This document shows positions 49,577 to 59,873 of a stretch of DNA of 64,000 nucleotides, piece after piece. The translations under genes and the position numbers were made by a program. Each line of letters starts with the position of its first letter. Position 1 is the first letter of the stretch. This DNA comes from Plumapathes pennacea (lineage: Eukaryota; Cnidaria; Anthozoa; Antipatharia; Myriopathidae): NCBI GenBank assembly GCA_964036295.1, contig OZ038469.1, forward strand, positions 10,184,067 through 10,248,066, read 5' to 3'. The notes beneath the pieces were generated by a model that was not told the DNA's origin, ran no database searches, and worked only from the letters and a program-made list of their open reading frames with translations.

Positions 49577-50459
49577 GTTGGTTCAGTTTTTGAGCCCACG
49601 GTACGCAGACACCGCTGAAACACAATCTTTGACTCACTTCCGTTGTCGTCCCTCTGGTTCTCAGTAAATCAACAAATCAATCGATCAATCAATCTCTCTG
49701 CTTTTGTCGGTTTTTCGGTTTAAGGAGGTTCGAGTTTCGGGTCGAGTTTACGGAGTTTGCAGACACGTCAACCCTCACGCATTATGCGTGAGTCTCACAC
49801 ATTTGAGTCTCGTCTCACGCTCTCACACATAGCCACACCAATCTCACGCATACGCGCCATTTCTCACGCCATTTCTCACGGATCCCGTAAAATTTCGAAA
49901 TCTACTGTCTCACAAGATCCTAAAAAATGCATAAATTTATCGATGTGATAATTTCCTAAGTGATCAGAATTTTCTCATGCATTGACATTAACCAGTCAAA
50001 CAATTGCTTAATTGCTCGTGGCGAAGCCGACGAGCTTAGGATTGGAAAGCGTGTCTTCATCATCGTCATATTTTTATTTTTATTATTTTTATTTTTATTT
50101 TTTTTCTGGGTTACGAATCAGCACACGGTGATTGGTTCATATTTTCACGTGATTTATGATGACGTTTTGTCATCACATGACTTGCCGGGCGAGCAGTTTC
50201 GCCATTTTGAAGGAGATATGTGGGCGATGGAATTGTGCGTTGCTTCCCTTGGTTGGCTCTGTGGATTCTTTTATGGACCGCTCATCCTACTTACAAACAA
50301 ATACGCCGGCTGCGGTAGACCCACACTAAATTTCATGGAGCGGTTTTGGCTTGGGTCGGTCCGTTCAGCTTCGAAAGCTTTGAAAAAAGCCGCAAATGAA
50401 GCAATGAATATTTTTACAATAACACGTCAGTTTCTCGCTTTGTGATTGGCTAATTTTCA
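49577..50459. other. Spacer with 'tctcacgc' clusters
   Basis: The interval 49770-49890 has seven or more 'ctcac(g/a)c' motifs in irregular spacing. The frame 49960-50445 runs through a T-rich tract and has no recognisable protein features. The FRG1 promoter is presumably within the first few hundred bases. Confidence 0.45.
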
Positions 50460-50461
50460 TT

Positions 50462-51067
50462 ATCAATAAGAGGACAGACACATAAAATCGAGTGCTGACG
50501 ACAGTGATTTGGACGAAGAAGGTGAATTCAGCTTCAATTTTACCTCAGTTCTTGCAAAAGCGACATTCGGCATTTGAAGTAGAGAACCAGAAGTGTTCAG
50601 AGGCGAATTTCCTTGAGCTTTGTCTTGAACTTGTCGAGAAAACCGCAGCAGAAAAGCGTCTAGTTTCATTTCTTTCCAACTTCTTTGACAAAATTTTATT
50701 TTGCACGCGCGAAATGCTCACGTCAAACTGTCACTTTTGGCCAATGAAATGTCTTGAATTTCAACCTCGACCAATTAGAAAGCGGGAAAAGTTGTTGACA
50801 ACATTTCGGTCAAAACGAACAAAGTCCAGTTTTCTTGCGTGTTTTCCCCGCGTCGTCGCTTGAGTTTTGTTATTGTAAAAAACAAATTGACGCCAGTTTT
50901 TTATGTGTCTGTCCTCTTATTGATCATGAAACGCGTCATAACATTGTCAAAAAGTTGCGGATCCACTCGGCGAAGCGCCTCGTGGATCCACAACTTTTTG
51001 ACAATGTTATGACGCGTTTCATGATCAATAAGAGGACAGACATATAAAAAACTGACGTCAATTTGTT
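50462..51067. mobile_element. Nested inverted-repeat elements
   Basis: The word 'aataagaggacagaca' occurs three times: forward at about 50466, reverse at about 50903-50918, and forward at about 51027. The last two are the arms of a nearly perfect 187-bp palindrome (50881-51067, centre about 50974) that begins 'aacaaattgacg' and ends 'cgtcaatttgtt'. The first two bound an approximately 460-bp inverted-repeat unit. The palindrome core 'ctcggcgaagcgcctcgtg' recurs at 58341-58400. Confidence 0.8.
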
Positions 51068-51276
51068 AAATCAGTGAACATATCAAAGAACATATTAATG
51101 TTCTTATCAATGAACTGCATAGCTATGCACAACTGTACAGAAATGTACGAAGATCCTGACGTCCAGAACGTTGAGAACTTGAAGGAACAAGCTGAACGAA
51201 GGGGTTCCAAATGCAAAGATCAGAACCCGAATGATATTAACGGCGAACGATTCTTGGCCATCGCTTGATAGTGTAT

Positions 51277-51624
51277 ATGGAACTGTTTAGTATGAAGGTG
51301 AACTTAAAGGTACTTTGTATTCTTTTACTTTGTATTATTCTTGCTGATACAAGTAAAGCGTCAGAAAATCTGACTTTTCTTTGGAATCAACGTTTCACTC
51401 TGTTGTGCATTTGTGTTGTTGTTGCGACATTTTGGCTCAGTGCCATGAAGATCAAACAGGCAGCAGATAACGTGGCGTTATTATTTGAAAATTGGAACAT
51501 GATTGAAGAAGAAGTGGTCGTTGGTAGATCTCGCTTTGAGCAGTTCTATTGTATTCCCAGTAATGTTTATGTGAAAGAAAATCGAACTCGTCCAAGACGA
51601 AGTCGTGAGCCAACGTGCGCGTAA
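51277..51624 (+). CDS. Membrane-segment ORF preceding the 2A/protease ORF
   Basis: Frame of about 115 codons from the ATG at 51277 to TAA at 51622. It has a signal-like hydrophobic N-terminus (LKVLCILLLCIILADT), a second membrane segment (FTLLCICVVVATFWLSAM) and a basic tail. It overlaps the next frame (51605-52915) by 20 bases in a different phase, and that frame has no ATG of its own near its start. The two were probably one reading frame now broken by an indel, or joined by splicing or frameshifting. No domain family is recognised. Confidence 0.5.
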   Translation: MELFSMKVNLKVLCILLLCIILADTSKASENLTFLWNQRFTLLCICVVVATFWLSAMKIKQAADNVALLFENWNMIEEEVVVGRSRFEQFYCIPSNVYVKENRTRPRRSREPTCA

Positions 51625-52915
51625 ACAACATGGAAACAATAGAAAGCCACAGAAATGCAAAGAGAAAATTAGGATCAATAAACCATCGCTGCGAGAAAGC
51701 TATAAGTTCAAAAAGAAGTTTGTCAAAAGTAAACGAGGTGCTAAGGTACGTTTGTATTTTAGAATAACTTCAAGGACAAGCATTTCGAGACCAGCTGTGT
51801 TCAGAGATAGAAATCACAAAATCAATTACTACGCGTTTTCTCTGTCAAGGGATATAGAAAAAAATCCCGGTCCTTCAGTAGTCGATCCAAACAAAACGAT
51901 CATTGCACCGTACAGTCAAGGTAATGCTGCAATATTTGGAGATAATGCTGGACGACAATGTGTAGCTATGTCTCTAGCAGCTGTCATATTTAACCACACG
52001 AATTTTATTTCTTTATCAGAGGATTTGAGCGAAATTATGAATGCTGGGAACAATCTGTATTCCACTCTTTCGCAATTATCTAAGGACTATTTTTTGCTGT
52101 TGACAGATCTACCTGGAATGGTCACAATATATGAAACTCAGTATGAGCTGCAATACAGTGAAAGTTACGTGGGTAATTTGTTTGGAACTTGCTTTCCCAT
52201 CGAAGGCTTTGCTTACTGTACAACACTGACTGGGGCTTTTGACTTATTGCTCAGACAGGATTTCAGCTGCTTTATTCTGACAATAGGCTGTAGTACTGTA
52301 GCTGTATTTTGTTTGTCAGGTGGCAGGTTCAAAGTATTTGATTCTCATAGTAGAGATAGTTTTGGCATGGAACATCCTGAAGGAAAATGTGTATTAATTG
52401 AACTTCGTTCAGTTGGCAATTTATTGGAATATTTCCAGACTTTATATGTACACTTGCCTGCCATTACATTTGAAATTAAAGGAGTAAACATTTGTCTAAC
52501 AGAAGACAGACACAACAGGCACAGATGTGAAGAACCTACAACTGTTCAGCAAAGAAGTAAAGCAATTATTTGCAAATGTAAGCAGTGCTGTGCAATTTCT
52601 TTCTATAGCATTTGTTTCTCTGTAATTAAATCTTGCAGCTATTGGAATTCTGATACATTAAGTGCTGTAATTGAAAAAGGTAACACATTTTACAGGAAAA
52701 TGAATGTTGACAAACACCTTGTGATAAGTGATTTACCAAATAAACTAGAGATATGTGCAGGCACTGATGTTAATGTTGTCTTTACTGCTAAAAGACAAGG
52801 AGTTCTGTCTAAGGACAAAAGTTTAAGCAAGCAGAATCTTCATGAACTTATTACACAAAACAATAGGAATAATACTGGATTTCTGTTGCCAGCTGACAAA
52901 ATAACATGTGTATAA
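51605..52915 (+). CDS. Mobile-element-like ORF: 2A skipping motif and C76-like cysteine protease domain
   Basis: Open for 436 codons. No ATG is present until well inside the protease region, so the start is uncertain. The first about 80 codons are strongly basic. DIEKNPGP at 51851-51874 fits the 2A consensus D(V/I)ExNPGP, at which ribosomes skip the Gly-Pro bond. Downstream is a papain-like domain: GRQC (Cys at 51959-51961) with a Gln about 14 residues earlier, LLTDLP, and DSH (52340-52348), an Asp-x-His pair as in the herpesvirus tegument deubiquitinase family (peptidase C76). A second, degenerate copy of the domain's first half seems to follow (QCCAISFYS, VISDLPNKL), with no visible Asp-x-His. 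The frame ends at 52915 with AATAAA at 52945. Inference: part of a transposon or transposon-derived gene encoding a ubiquitin-directed protease, probably a decayed copy. A domesticated gene is possible. Confidence 0.65.
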   Translation: MSQRARKQHGNNRKPQKCKEKIRINKPSLRESYKFKKKFVKSKRGAKVRLYFRITSRTSISRPAVFRDRNHKINYYAFSLSRDIEKNPGPSVVDPNKTIIAPYSQGNAAIFGDNAGRQCVAMSLAAVIFNHTNFISLSEDLSEIMNAGNNLYSTLSQLSKDYFLLLTDLPGMVTIYETQYELQYSESYVGNLFGTCFPIEGFAYCTTLTGAFDLLLRQDFSCFILTIGCSTVAVFCLSGGRFKVFDSHSRDSFGMEHPEGKCVLIELRSVGNLLEYFQTLYVHLPAITFEIKGVNICLTEDRHNRHRCEEPTTVQQRSKAIICKCKQCCAISFYSICFSVIKSCSYWNSDTLSAVIEKGNTFYRKMNVDKHLVISDLPNKLEICAGTDVNVVFTAKRQGVLSKDKSLSKQNLHELITQNNRNNTGFLLPADKITCV

Positions 52916-52944
52916 TTTATTGTTTCTTGATACAGTGTCTGATG

Positions 52945-52950
52945 AATAAA
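52945..52950 (+). terminator. Polyadenylation signal AATAAA after the 2A/protease ORF
   Basis: Canonical AATAAA 30 bases after the stop codon. Confidence 0.45.
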
Positions 52951-53269
52951 TACAGACTGTACTGTGCTTGCACACCTCTATGGTTCTATCATTTCCATGC
53001 AGAAACTCTTGCATGAGGCAGAGTTCACTTCTTACATTCCTCACCTTCAATTTTATTTTTGTTACAAAGCACGAATACTCGAAAGCCTAATAAAAGAAAC
53101 TCATTCAGTAAAAAGAAAACAGATTATTATTGGAGCAAAGGCTGGATTAATTGTGGCCTCTGATTAGAAATAAGTGCTCGAAGTCAAACTGTCAAAATCA
53201 GCTGTGCATAAATACAGTAAGTGTCGCAAGTCACTCTTCTCTTGCTGGCTGACCTATCACCCCTAAGCT

Positions 53270-53425
53270 CAAAATGCATCTCTTAAAATGAGTCTCTTAA
53301 ACTTGAAGCAAATGTATGAGTGTTCTATGAAAATTTATAATTTTATCAGGTTTCCTTTGAGCAAGGTCTCAAAAACCAAGTTCTCTATGCTGTATAAATA
53401 ATATTTTTCTGGTGAGACTGAAACC
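53270..53425 (+). repeat. Interspersed repeat, divergent copy
   Basis: Shares the order of words 'aaaatgcat/agattct', 'ccaagttctc', 'tatttttctggtgagac' with the copies at 864-1052 and 61822-62022. Confidence 0.5.
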
Positions 53426-54182
53426 CGATGGGGTACTCCGCTATATCAGACACATTAGGTATGTGCCGTATACATTTTTAAAGTTAGGTTATAGAAAATC
53501 ATATCTTGGTCTGAAATAGGCTAAGCGTTTTCAGGACTGGGCAGCACACCCACCCAAAATTATGATGAGTACCCCCTCCCACCCCTCCTGGGAGTCTCGC
53601 TCTTGTCCCTACTTTTAATGTTAGTTTATTCTCGTCTCGACCCAACTCACGCCACGAGCTCACTGGCAATACCAGTCTTGTTGTTTTCGTATTATCGCGT
53701 TCACGTGCTTTGTCTGGCCGTCAGCACAAAAAGGGTTTTTCGCACGCGCACGACTAAAATATTTAGACATACGCCAGACAGTCCTTGCAGTTTTGCACAA
53801 GAAAAAATCATTGCATGTGGAGCCCTGCATTGGTACGATCACGCAGATTTTCGATTTTAATCGTATGCTACATTGTAAGTTTGGATCGACACAGCCGATC
53901 AGGTGGCTTACGTCCGTCTTCAAGAATGACATCATTTATCAAGAAATGAATATTTTAAAAATACTCAGAAGAGGTTTATTCGGGTTTCTGTGGGGATGGA
54001 ACACGTTAAAGAAAGGAGTATCACGAAGCATAATAACAGAAGAGTGAGCGCGTGTTTTCCATGGTGAGGAAAACAAGACCCCATTCAGGACAAATCTGGA
54101 CGAAAGTGAAACCTTGGGAAGCCTCATAACCATCAAGATGGAAATTGGGCAGAGCCAATCCACAAACTCACGTTTCCTGCCA
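53426..54182. other. Spacer with repeat-derived frames
   Basis: Short overlapping frames on both strands without recognisable domains. Likely repeat debris. Confidence 0.4.
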
Positions 54183-54302
54183 CGGTGTTGAAGGCCGCAA
54201 AAAAAGCAACGAGGCAGTACAACACCGCCCATAGTAGCTAGAAAACCTGAAACTGCGCTGGTGTACTGCCTCGTTGCTTTCTTCGCGGCCTTCCTAACAC
54301 CG
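54183..54302. repeat. 120-bp inverted-repeat element
   Basis: Arms 'ggtgttgaaggccgc...gcaacgaggcagtac' and 'gtactgcctcgttgc...gcggccttcctaacacc' are complementary over about 40 bp with three or four differences, around a 40-bp centre. Confidence 0.75.
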
Positions 54303-54474
54303 GATTTCTAACTGCATTCCGTTGTTGCACTATTATGCTAAAATAATTAAAGCACTCGTTAGAGAGTTCCACAATCTGATCTTGAGACACCCTTTTTATG
54401 CGATTCCCTGCAGCGACAGGTTCTCAAAATCACGCATGCAATAAAAATAAAGCCGAATACAAATTCTACAAAGA

Positions 54475-54541
54475 CCCAACCCCTTGGCCGAGTGGGGCCC
54501 AGAACCCTCGCCCCTTGGCCGAGTGGGACCCAGGCCCTCGG
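54475..54541. repeat. Tandem duplication of an about 31-bp GC-rich unit
   Basis: Two copies of 'ccccttggccgagtggg(g/a)cccag...ccctcg' in direct orientation upstream of the SLC46-like gene. Confidence 0.75.
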
Positions 54542-54723
54542 CCTGAATCTCACGCATGGAATTTTTTTGTGGTTGACGTGTCTGAGTTTGTGGACCAGAA
54601 AGACTTGAAAGATTGTTCGACGGTCTCTTTTTTGCCGACTCTGTAGGACAATTCATGTAACCTTACACCAAGTACAAAGAAGTCCGAAGTCCACGAATTG
54701 GACCGAGCACAACAGTCCTCAAG

Positions 54724-57700
54724 ATGGGTATCTCATACGTAATAAGACAAATAACCGTTGAACCTGTTCTCTTTTCTTACATGCTGAGCTTGTTTTTGAC
54801 CTATCCACTCTTACAACAGCTCGCGTACAAGAAGATCTGTGAAGATGAATTCGGTGCCGAGGCATGCAAAAACCTCACGAAAGCAAAAGAGGATATGGTA
54901 CATTCGAAAACGTCGCACTGGATCCTGTACCAGTCGCTCGCCTCCACGCTCCCCTCCATAGCAGCTACGCTTGTGTTGGGTTCGTGGTCGGATAAAGTCG
55001 GCCGCAAAATCACTTTGGTCCTTCCGCTGGTTGGAGCGATGTTGCAAGGGGTGAACTGCATGTTGAATGTGGGATTCATGTCGCTCAACGTGAACTTTCT
55101 TCTCATCGGTATCTGCTTGGGAGGATGTTTTGGCGGTTTCGCGACACTTCTATTGGCCGTGTTTTCGTACATGGCGGACATCACTGATAAAGGGCAGCGC
55201 ACACTGCGTGTCGGCATACTCGAGTCCATGATTTTTCTCGGAGGGACAATCGGTGAGCTGATTGGAGGAGTTTTGGTCGATCATTCTGGCTTTATGGCTG
55301 CATATGGCCTCAGTGTTGGTTTAAATGCATTGACCCTCATCTACGTTTGCTTCGTACTCCGTGAATCGTTTTACCCACAACAAGAAACACGCGGCGAAAG
55401 CTGGGCATTAGTAGCTGTTCATGATCATCTCAAGAAGGTCTTTGGTGCATTGTTCAGGGAGAGACCCCAAGGCAACCGCTTGTCTTTGATTGTTCTACTT
55501 GTGGCCTTTTCAGTGCAGATACTAAGTAGGTGGAATTAAGCCTTTATTCCTTTTTACTCCTCAAAATTTTGAGTGGGTGTACAGTGTATGCCACCCCGGG
55601 ACTGAAACTCACACCAAAAATTTCAATTTATGACTGTTTTTCAGACCAAAATTTGTGATTTTCGACTTATTTAAGACCAAATGTGCAACACACAAAATGT
55701 TACCCTGGTTGCAGAGGTTTTGTTATCAGTCCCAGAGGGGCTGTCATTGTGGCTGGAAAGCCAGATCACACAATCACAAAAGGATCATTAAGCAAGTGAC
55801 CAATCACAGCACACTTCCCACACTGGAGGTTCAGCTGAGTGAAGCGTAGCAAAAGAGATAATTTCCAGAGCAACAGATAATTACCGTAAGATGTACAGCA
55901 TATGCGTAGGAATGCTGATATGTGAAGGAAGGCTAACTTGTGTAAATTTAAGCAGACAGAGAATAGAGAGTGATTGTGGTCTTCAATCTCAAGAGGACAC
56001 ATTGATTTTCTTATTTCCTTTTGTCTATTTTTTGGTTTTTATGACAAAGAGTATATAGTGTGGTAGTGTTAAGACAAGTATGTTGCTAATAATGGGCTAA
56101 CTTGGTGTCTGCTTAACCAGCACCACAAGTTTAAATATGTAATCTTCATATTAGCGTAGCACGCATTCGAGAATAATGAGAATCTGAATGTGTAATGTTG
56201 TTTTATCCTTTCCCAGTCTTTGTAGGGTTTGGTGATGTGGCCATCTTGTACAGCATGCAGAGACCAAGAAGTTTCAGCCCCTCTATGATTGGCTATTTCC
56301 TTGCCACACACAGCTTTGTCAGGGGAGTTGGTGTTATAGTTGGGTTGCCAGTTTTGACAAGGAAATTCAAGTTGTCGGACCCAGTCATTGCTATCATTGG
56401 AATCCTCTCTAACATGGCAGCCTCTATTTACCTGGGATTTGCAAATACCAAGTTGATGGTGTTTCTTGGTATGTATATAGAAATTGTTTTATAAAATGTA
56501 TAAAAGAGAGCTAGCTGGTTCAGTTCTTTCTTCAGGTAGCATTTTCCATAGACTCATTTTCTTCAGTAGGCCCTTTGCATCAGGTCTAGACATCATCTAG
56601 TCACATGACAAAAATCCACCACATAACTGGAAATTCATCACTTTAGACATTTTGAGTGCCAAAAATAGAAGTGGAAATTTCAGGTTCACATAGGTCAGAA
56701 TATTTGTGTGGGAAAAGTTGCTACTGTAGATGGATTTTGGTCATGTCACCAGCCTGATTAAAAGGGCCTATTCATTTTTAGACTCATTTCCCACAGTAAA
56801 TAGCTATTGGTAAGCAAGTCCATTTTGCATACTGTACAACATCAATGTTTACATTTTGTAGTTGACAGCATCTCTTCCAGGGGCATAGCTAGCCTTTAAG
56901 CCATTGAGCCCAGGCTTAACAGGAGTTTCTGTGAATTTGTTTTTATCTTTCCAGTAAAAAGGCCGTAATTTCTTCCACAGTTCGTTTTACACTATTCTTA
57001 TGGAAGCAAAGTCTAAAACCTTGAAATAGTTTTGTAAGTTATGTTCATGCAAGTCTAGTCCTCCACATTTGATTGATGGATAGTCAGACATACAGTAGTC
57101 ACCCTCATGACTATGACATAATCCTTTCATCAACTAAGCCATTTTAGCGAGATTAGATTTCAAAATTTTACAGGGATGCATGCCCCCAGACCTACAACTG
57201 TATTTTGTAGATGCCTTTATTTGAGCTTTGTCTTTCTTGTGTTTTTCTCTCTTAGCTACAGTCATTGGCATTGCAGCTGGAATGACTCCACCAAGCATCA
57301 GGGCCCACATTTCCAAGGTTGTTGAGCCTGATGAACAAGGTAAGGTCTCACTGTAGTTTTAAAGAACAGTACAGTTTTAATTTAGTAAGTGCCATTAACA
57401 GGATATTGCAATTCTACAGCAGCTGTATTGTTAGGTCACTGGGTGGCTCCATAAGACAGCAATATTTGTCTCAACAGATTGCAAATAAAGCTTTTACTAA
57501 GTCTTCACTCTGAGCACATAGTTGAATGGCTATGTTTCATCTTTTTTAGCATAAATTTTAATAAAAAACATTTAGGATATTCGAAATCTAGCCTCTATTT
57601 TATAACATATTCTACTTCCATAAGAATACAATTATTTTAAATGGTGGGCAGTATACTGATTATGTATTTATATTTTGACCCTGCAGGTATCATATTTGGT

Positions 57701-59115
57701 GCTGTAGCCTCATTTGAAGTGCTGTCTTCCTTACTGGCATCAGTGATCTTCAACAACGTGTACAGCAGCACAGTAGACTGGTTGTCCTCCTTCTCTTTCT
57801 TCCTCACAGCAGGAATCTTGCTCATTCCCCTCTCGTTGTTGATGTGAGTACCACATCTTGGTCTCAGGGCCCCAAAAATCCAAAGCAATAAGCCACTTTC
57901 ACAATCATGCACAGTTCGCAAAGCGCAGATGTTCTGGCAGGCCACCAAGACGATAATACTTGGCTGGCATAGTGTGTAACTTATTCCATGGTTGCAACTC
58001 AATTATATAAACACAAAACCAAGCTCAGCAGGGAGATTTACATGAAAGACACTCGTTTATGTGGGCAGTAAGAAGTACTATTGCTATTGCGCATGATTGT
58101 GAAAGTGGTTGATTATCAATCCATCTGACTCATTTGCAAATAAGTTTGGCTTAATTTGGCCTAAAAGTGCTATATGCCTATTTTGCCCTCGATTTATGTT
58201 TTTACCACAACACACTAGTTTCTCGCTCTCTGATTGGTCGATCAACCGTGGTAAATAAGAGTCCAGACAACGATGTGACGCCAGCTGACGCCAACGTGTC
58301 ACGCTTTGCAACGAAATACAACGAAACTTTCTTTTACATTTCAAAATTAGTTGCGGACTCACTCGGCGAAGCGCCTCGTGAGTCCACAACATTTTGACCA
58401 TGTGATGACGTAAATCGTGGTAAATAAGAGTCCACACCACGGCAAACCAGTGGAAATTTATTAATTTCTCGTATTGAGAACCAAAGCCATACCTCGATGA
58501 GGTACACATTTCCAAGACGCAACAAAAGCATTGCGAGACTAGACTGAAAGGAATTGCATTTGCTGCGCTTTTTTGTTGGTCCAAACTAGTTTGGCCAGCA
58601 TTCCCAACCAATCAGGTTGTAAAAGCAGAACCTATTATGATCTGGTTCTCCCTCACAGCGGGAATACTACTCACTCCTTTCACTTTGTTGACCTAAGTAG
58701 CGCGGCAAGAAACAAAACAAAGCGTGCTATCAACAGTTTATCAAAATCTAAGTCTCGCAAGTCCCAGTGTTTGGGTCTAAATTGTCACAGAGCAGTTTCA
58801 AAAGGAAAGGACTTCCAAAACGTATGAAATATCTAGTTATGCCACGTACTTATATGCTTGTGATGCAAAGTGCACAACAGAACATGAAATGATTCGGATG
58901 TTTTAGAGCTGCAAGAGAGTATAAAGGTAAGAGAGGTAATTCCCCGTCACATCACAAGTGTTGCGTTTTCTTGCAGGTGGGTGTACGTGCGGGAGAAAAA
59001 CAGGACTGCTTACCGTGCCATGGAGACGGAGCCAACACCAGCACAACAGGAGGTCATGGAGCAAAGACACCCAGGGGAAAATTCATTGCTCACAAGACCC
59101 ACAGTGCAAACATAG
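54724..59115 (+). CDS. SLC46-family major-facilitator transporter
   Basis: Five exons with consistent phases: 54724-55525, 56217-56468, 57256-57339, 57687-57843 and 58977-59115 (stop TAG), 477 residues. The N-terminus ITVEPVLFSYMLSLFLTYPLLQQL and the extracellular segment with CKN between the first two membrane helices fit SLC46 (proton-coupled folate transporter PCFT is SLC46A1; SLC46A3 is lysosomal). The major-facilitator motif A is present as GSWSDKVGRK. Multiple membrane segments follow across all exons. The cytoplasmic tail contains YRAM, a YxxPhi-type sorting motif, which would fit delivery to endosomes or lysosomes (inference). The subtype (A1, A2 or A3) cannot be decided by eye. Length is close to the family's about 460 residues. 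Introns 3 to 5 carry repeats, and intron 4 holds a decayed exon-like duplicate. Confidence 0.9.
57892..58110. mobile_element. Miniature inverted-repeat element family B, copy 1 (SLC46 intron 4)
   Basis: Ends 'gccactttcacaatcatgc' and 'gcatgattgtgaaagtgg' are perfect inverted repeats. The interior ('aaaaccaagctcagcagggagattta', 'actcgtt', 'aagtactatt') matches 60157-60373. Non-coding, about 220 bp. Confidence 0.88.
58220..58440. mobile_element. Element related to 50881-51067, SLC46 intron 4
   Basis: Direct copies of 'gtggtaaataagagtcca' lie at about 58248 and 58420. Between them sits a palindrome (58341-58400) with core 'ctcggcgaagcgcctcgtg', identical to the core of the palindrome near 50974. 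The outer words 'aaataagagtccagaca' parallel 'aataagaggacagaca' in the 50462-51067 cluster. Confidence 0.65.
58638..58697 (+). pseudogene. Decayed duplicate of SLC46 exon 4 end
   Basis: This stretch reads IWFSLTAGILLTPFTLLT followed by a stop. It aligns with the end of exon 4 (LSSFSFFLTAGILLIPLSLLM at about 57780-57843). The nucleotides 'ctcacagc(g/a)ggaat' and 'ctc(g/a)tt(g)ttga' are shared. It lies in the intron after exon 4. It has lost the donor GTGAGT and has a stop where the donor should be, so it is read as an inactive exon duplication. Confidence 0.55.
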
Positions 59116-59873
59116 CACGGCGGTGATTTTTCTTAGTGTGACATTCCAATGGACATCAGGTGAATTACGGTAATTGTGACCAAGAAATTGTAACTACAAT
59201 ACAAAAATATTCAATATCAAGCGATTCCCCTCTCAAACCTCCAGTCATCAATCAAACTTCAGCGGTCATTGTTAAGTCACTCCCTGTTTTTTTACAGAAT
59301 TAGTTTTTCTTTTTCTTTTTTTCGTAATCACACGATTACTTCAACAATTATATGAAAAACGCTCTAATAGAAAACGGGCGCTTTTATTTAACGAAGGGAT
59401 GAAACAGGAGGTTGATTAATTACTTGAAACTCAGAATTAAATAATTTATTCTGCCGAGCACCTATAACCCAAACGGCGGCAGCAGTTATATTTAGCAATG
59501 CGAATTGATTTCAATTATTTATCACAGAAAAGTTGGCAGTAAAAAACGTTTACTTCTTGCACAAAAAGGTAACCTACTCATCATTTGTGTTGCTCCTTTT
59601 TCACGACTTTGATGTACTTCTTTGGTTAGGTGATGGTAGATATCAAAACTTGCTGGTGACTGACGTTTCTATTTGTTTGTTTGTTTGTTTTTCGGACAGT
59701 TTGCAATTTGTCTCCATGTCGCTCTATTTCACCCAATCGTCTTCACATAGAGTTCCTTGCTACAGTTATTTTGGCCATCGCAATGGGTTCCTGATTTTGG
59801 CCAATAACTCCAATTGGCTGAATCACTTTATTTGATATTTCACAATCTATGTAGAAACCCGACTAGCTACTAT
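59116..59873. other. 3' flank of the SLC46-like gene
   Basis: An ATTAAA variant at 59436-59441 could serve as polyadenylation signal. Retroelement-like words ('tggtgactgacgttt') occur near 59654. No gene. Confidence 0.4.

Noticed and set aside
49960-50445. 161-codon frame with a very hydrophobic stretch
   Set aside because: The hydrophobic part is a T-rich tract; no recognisable domain, and the region is repeat-rich.
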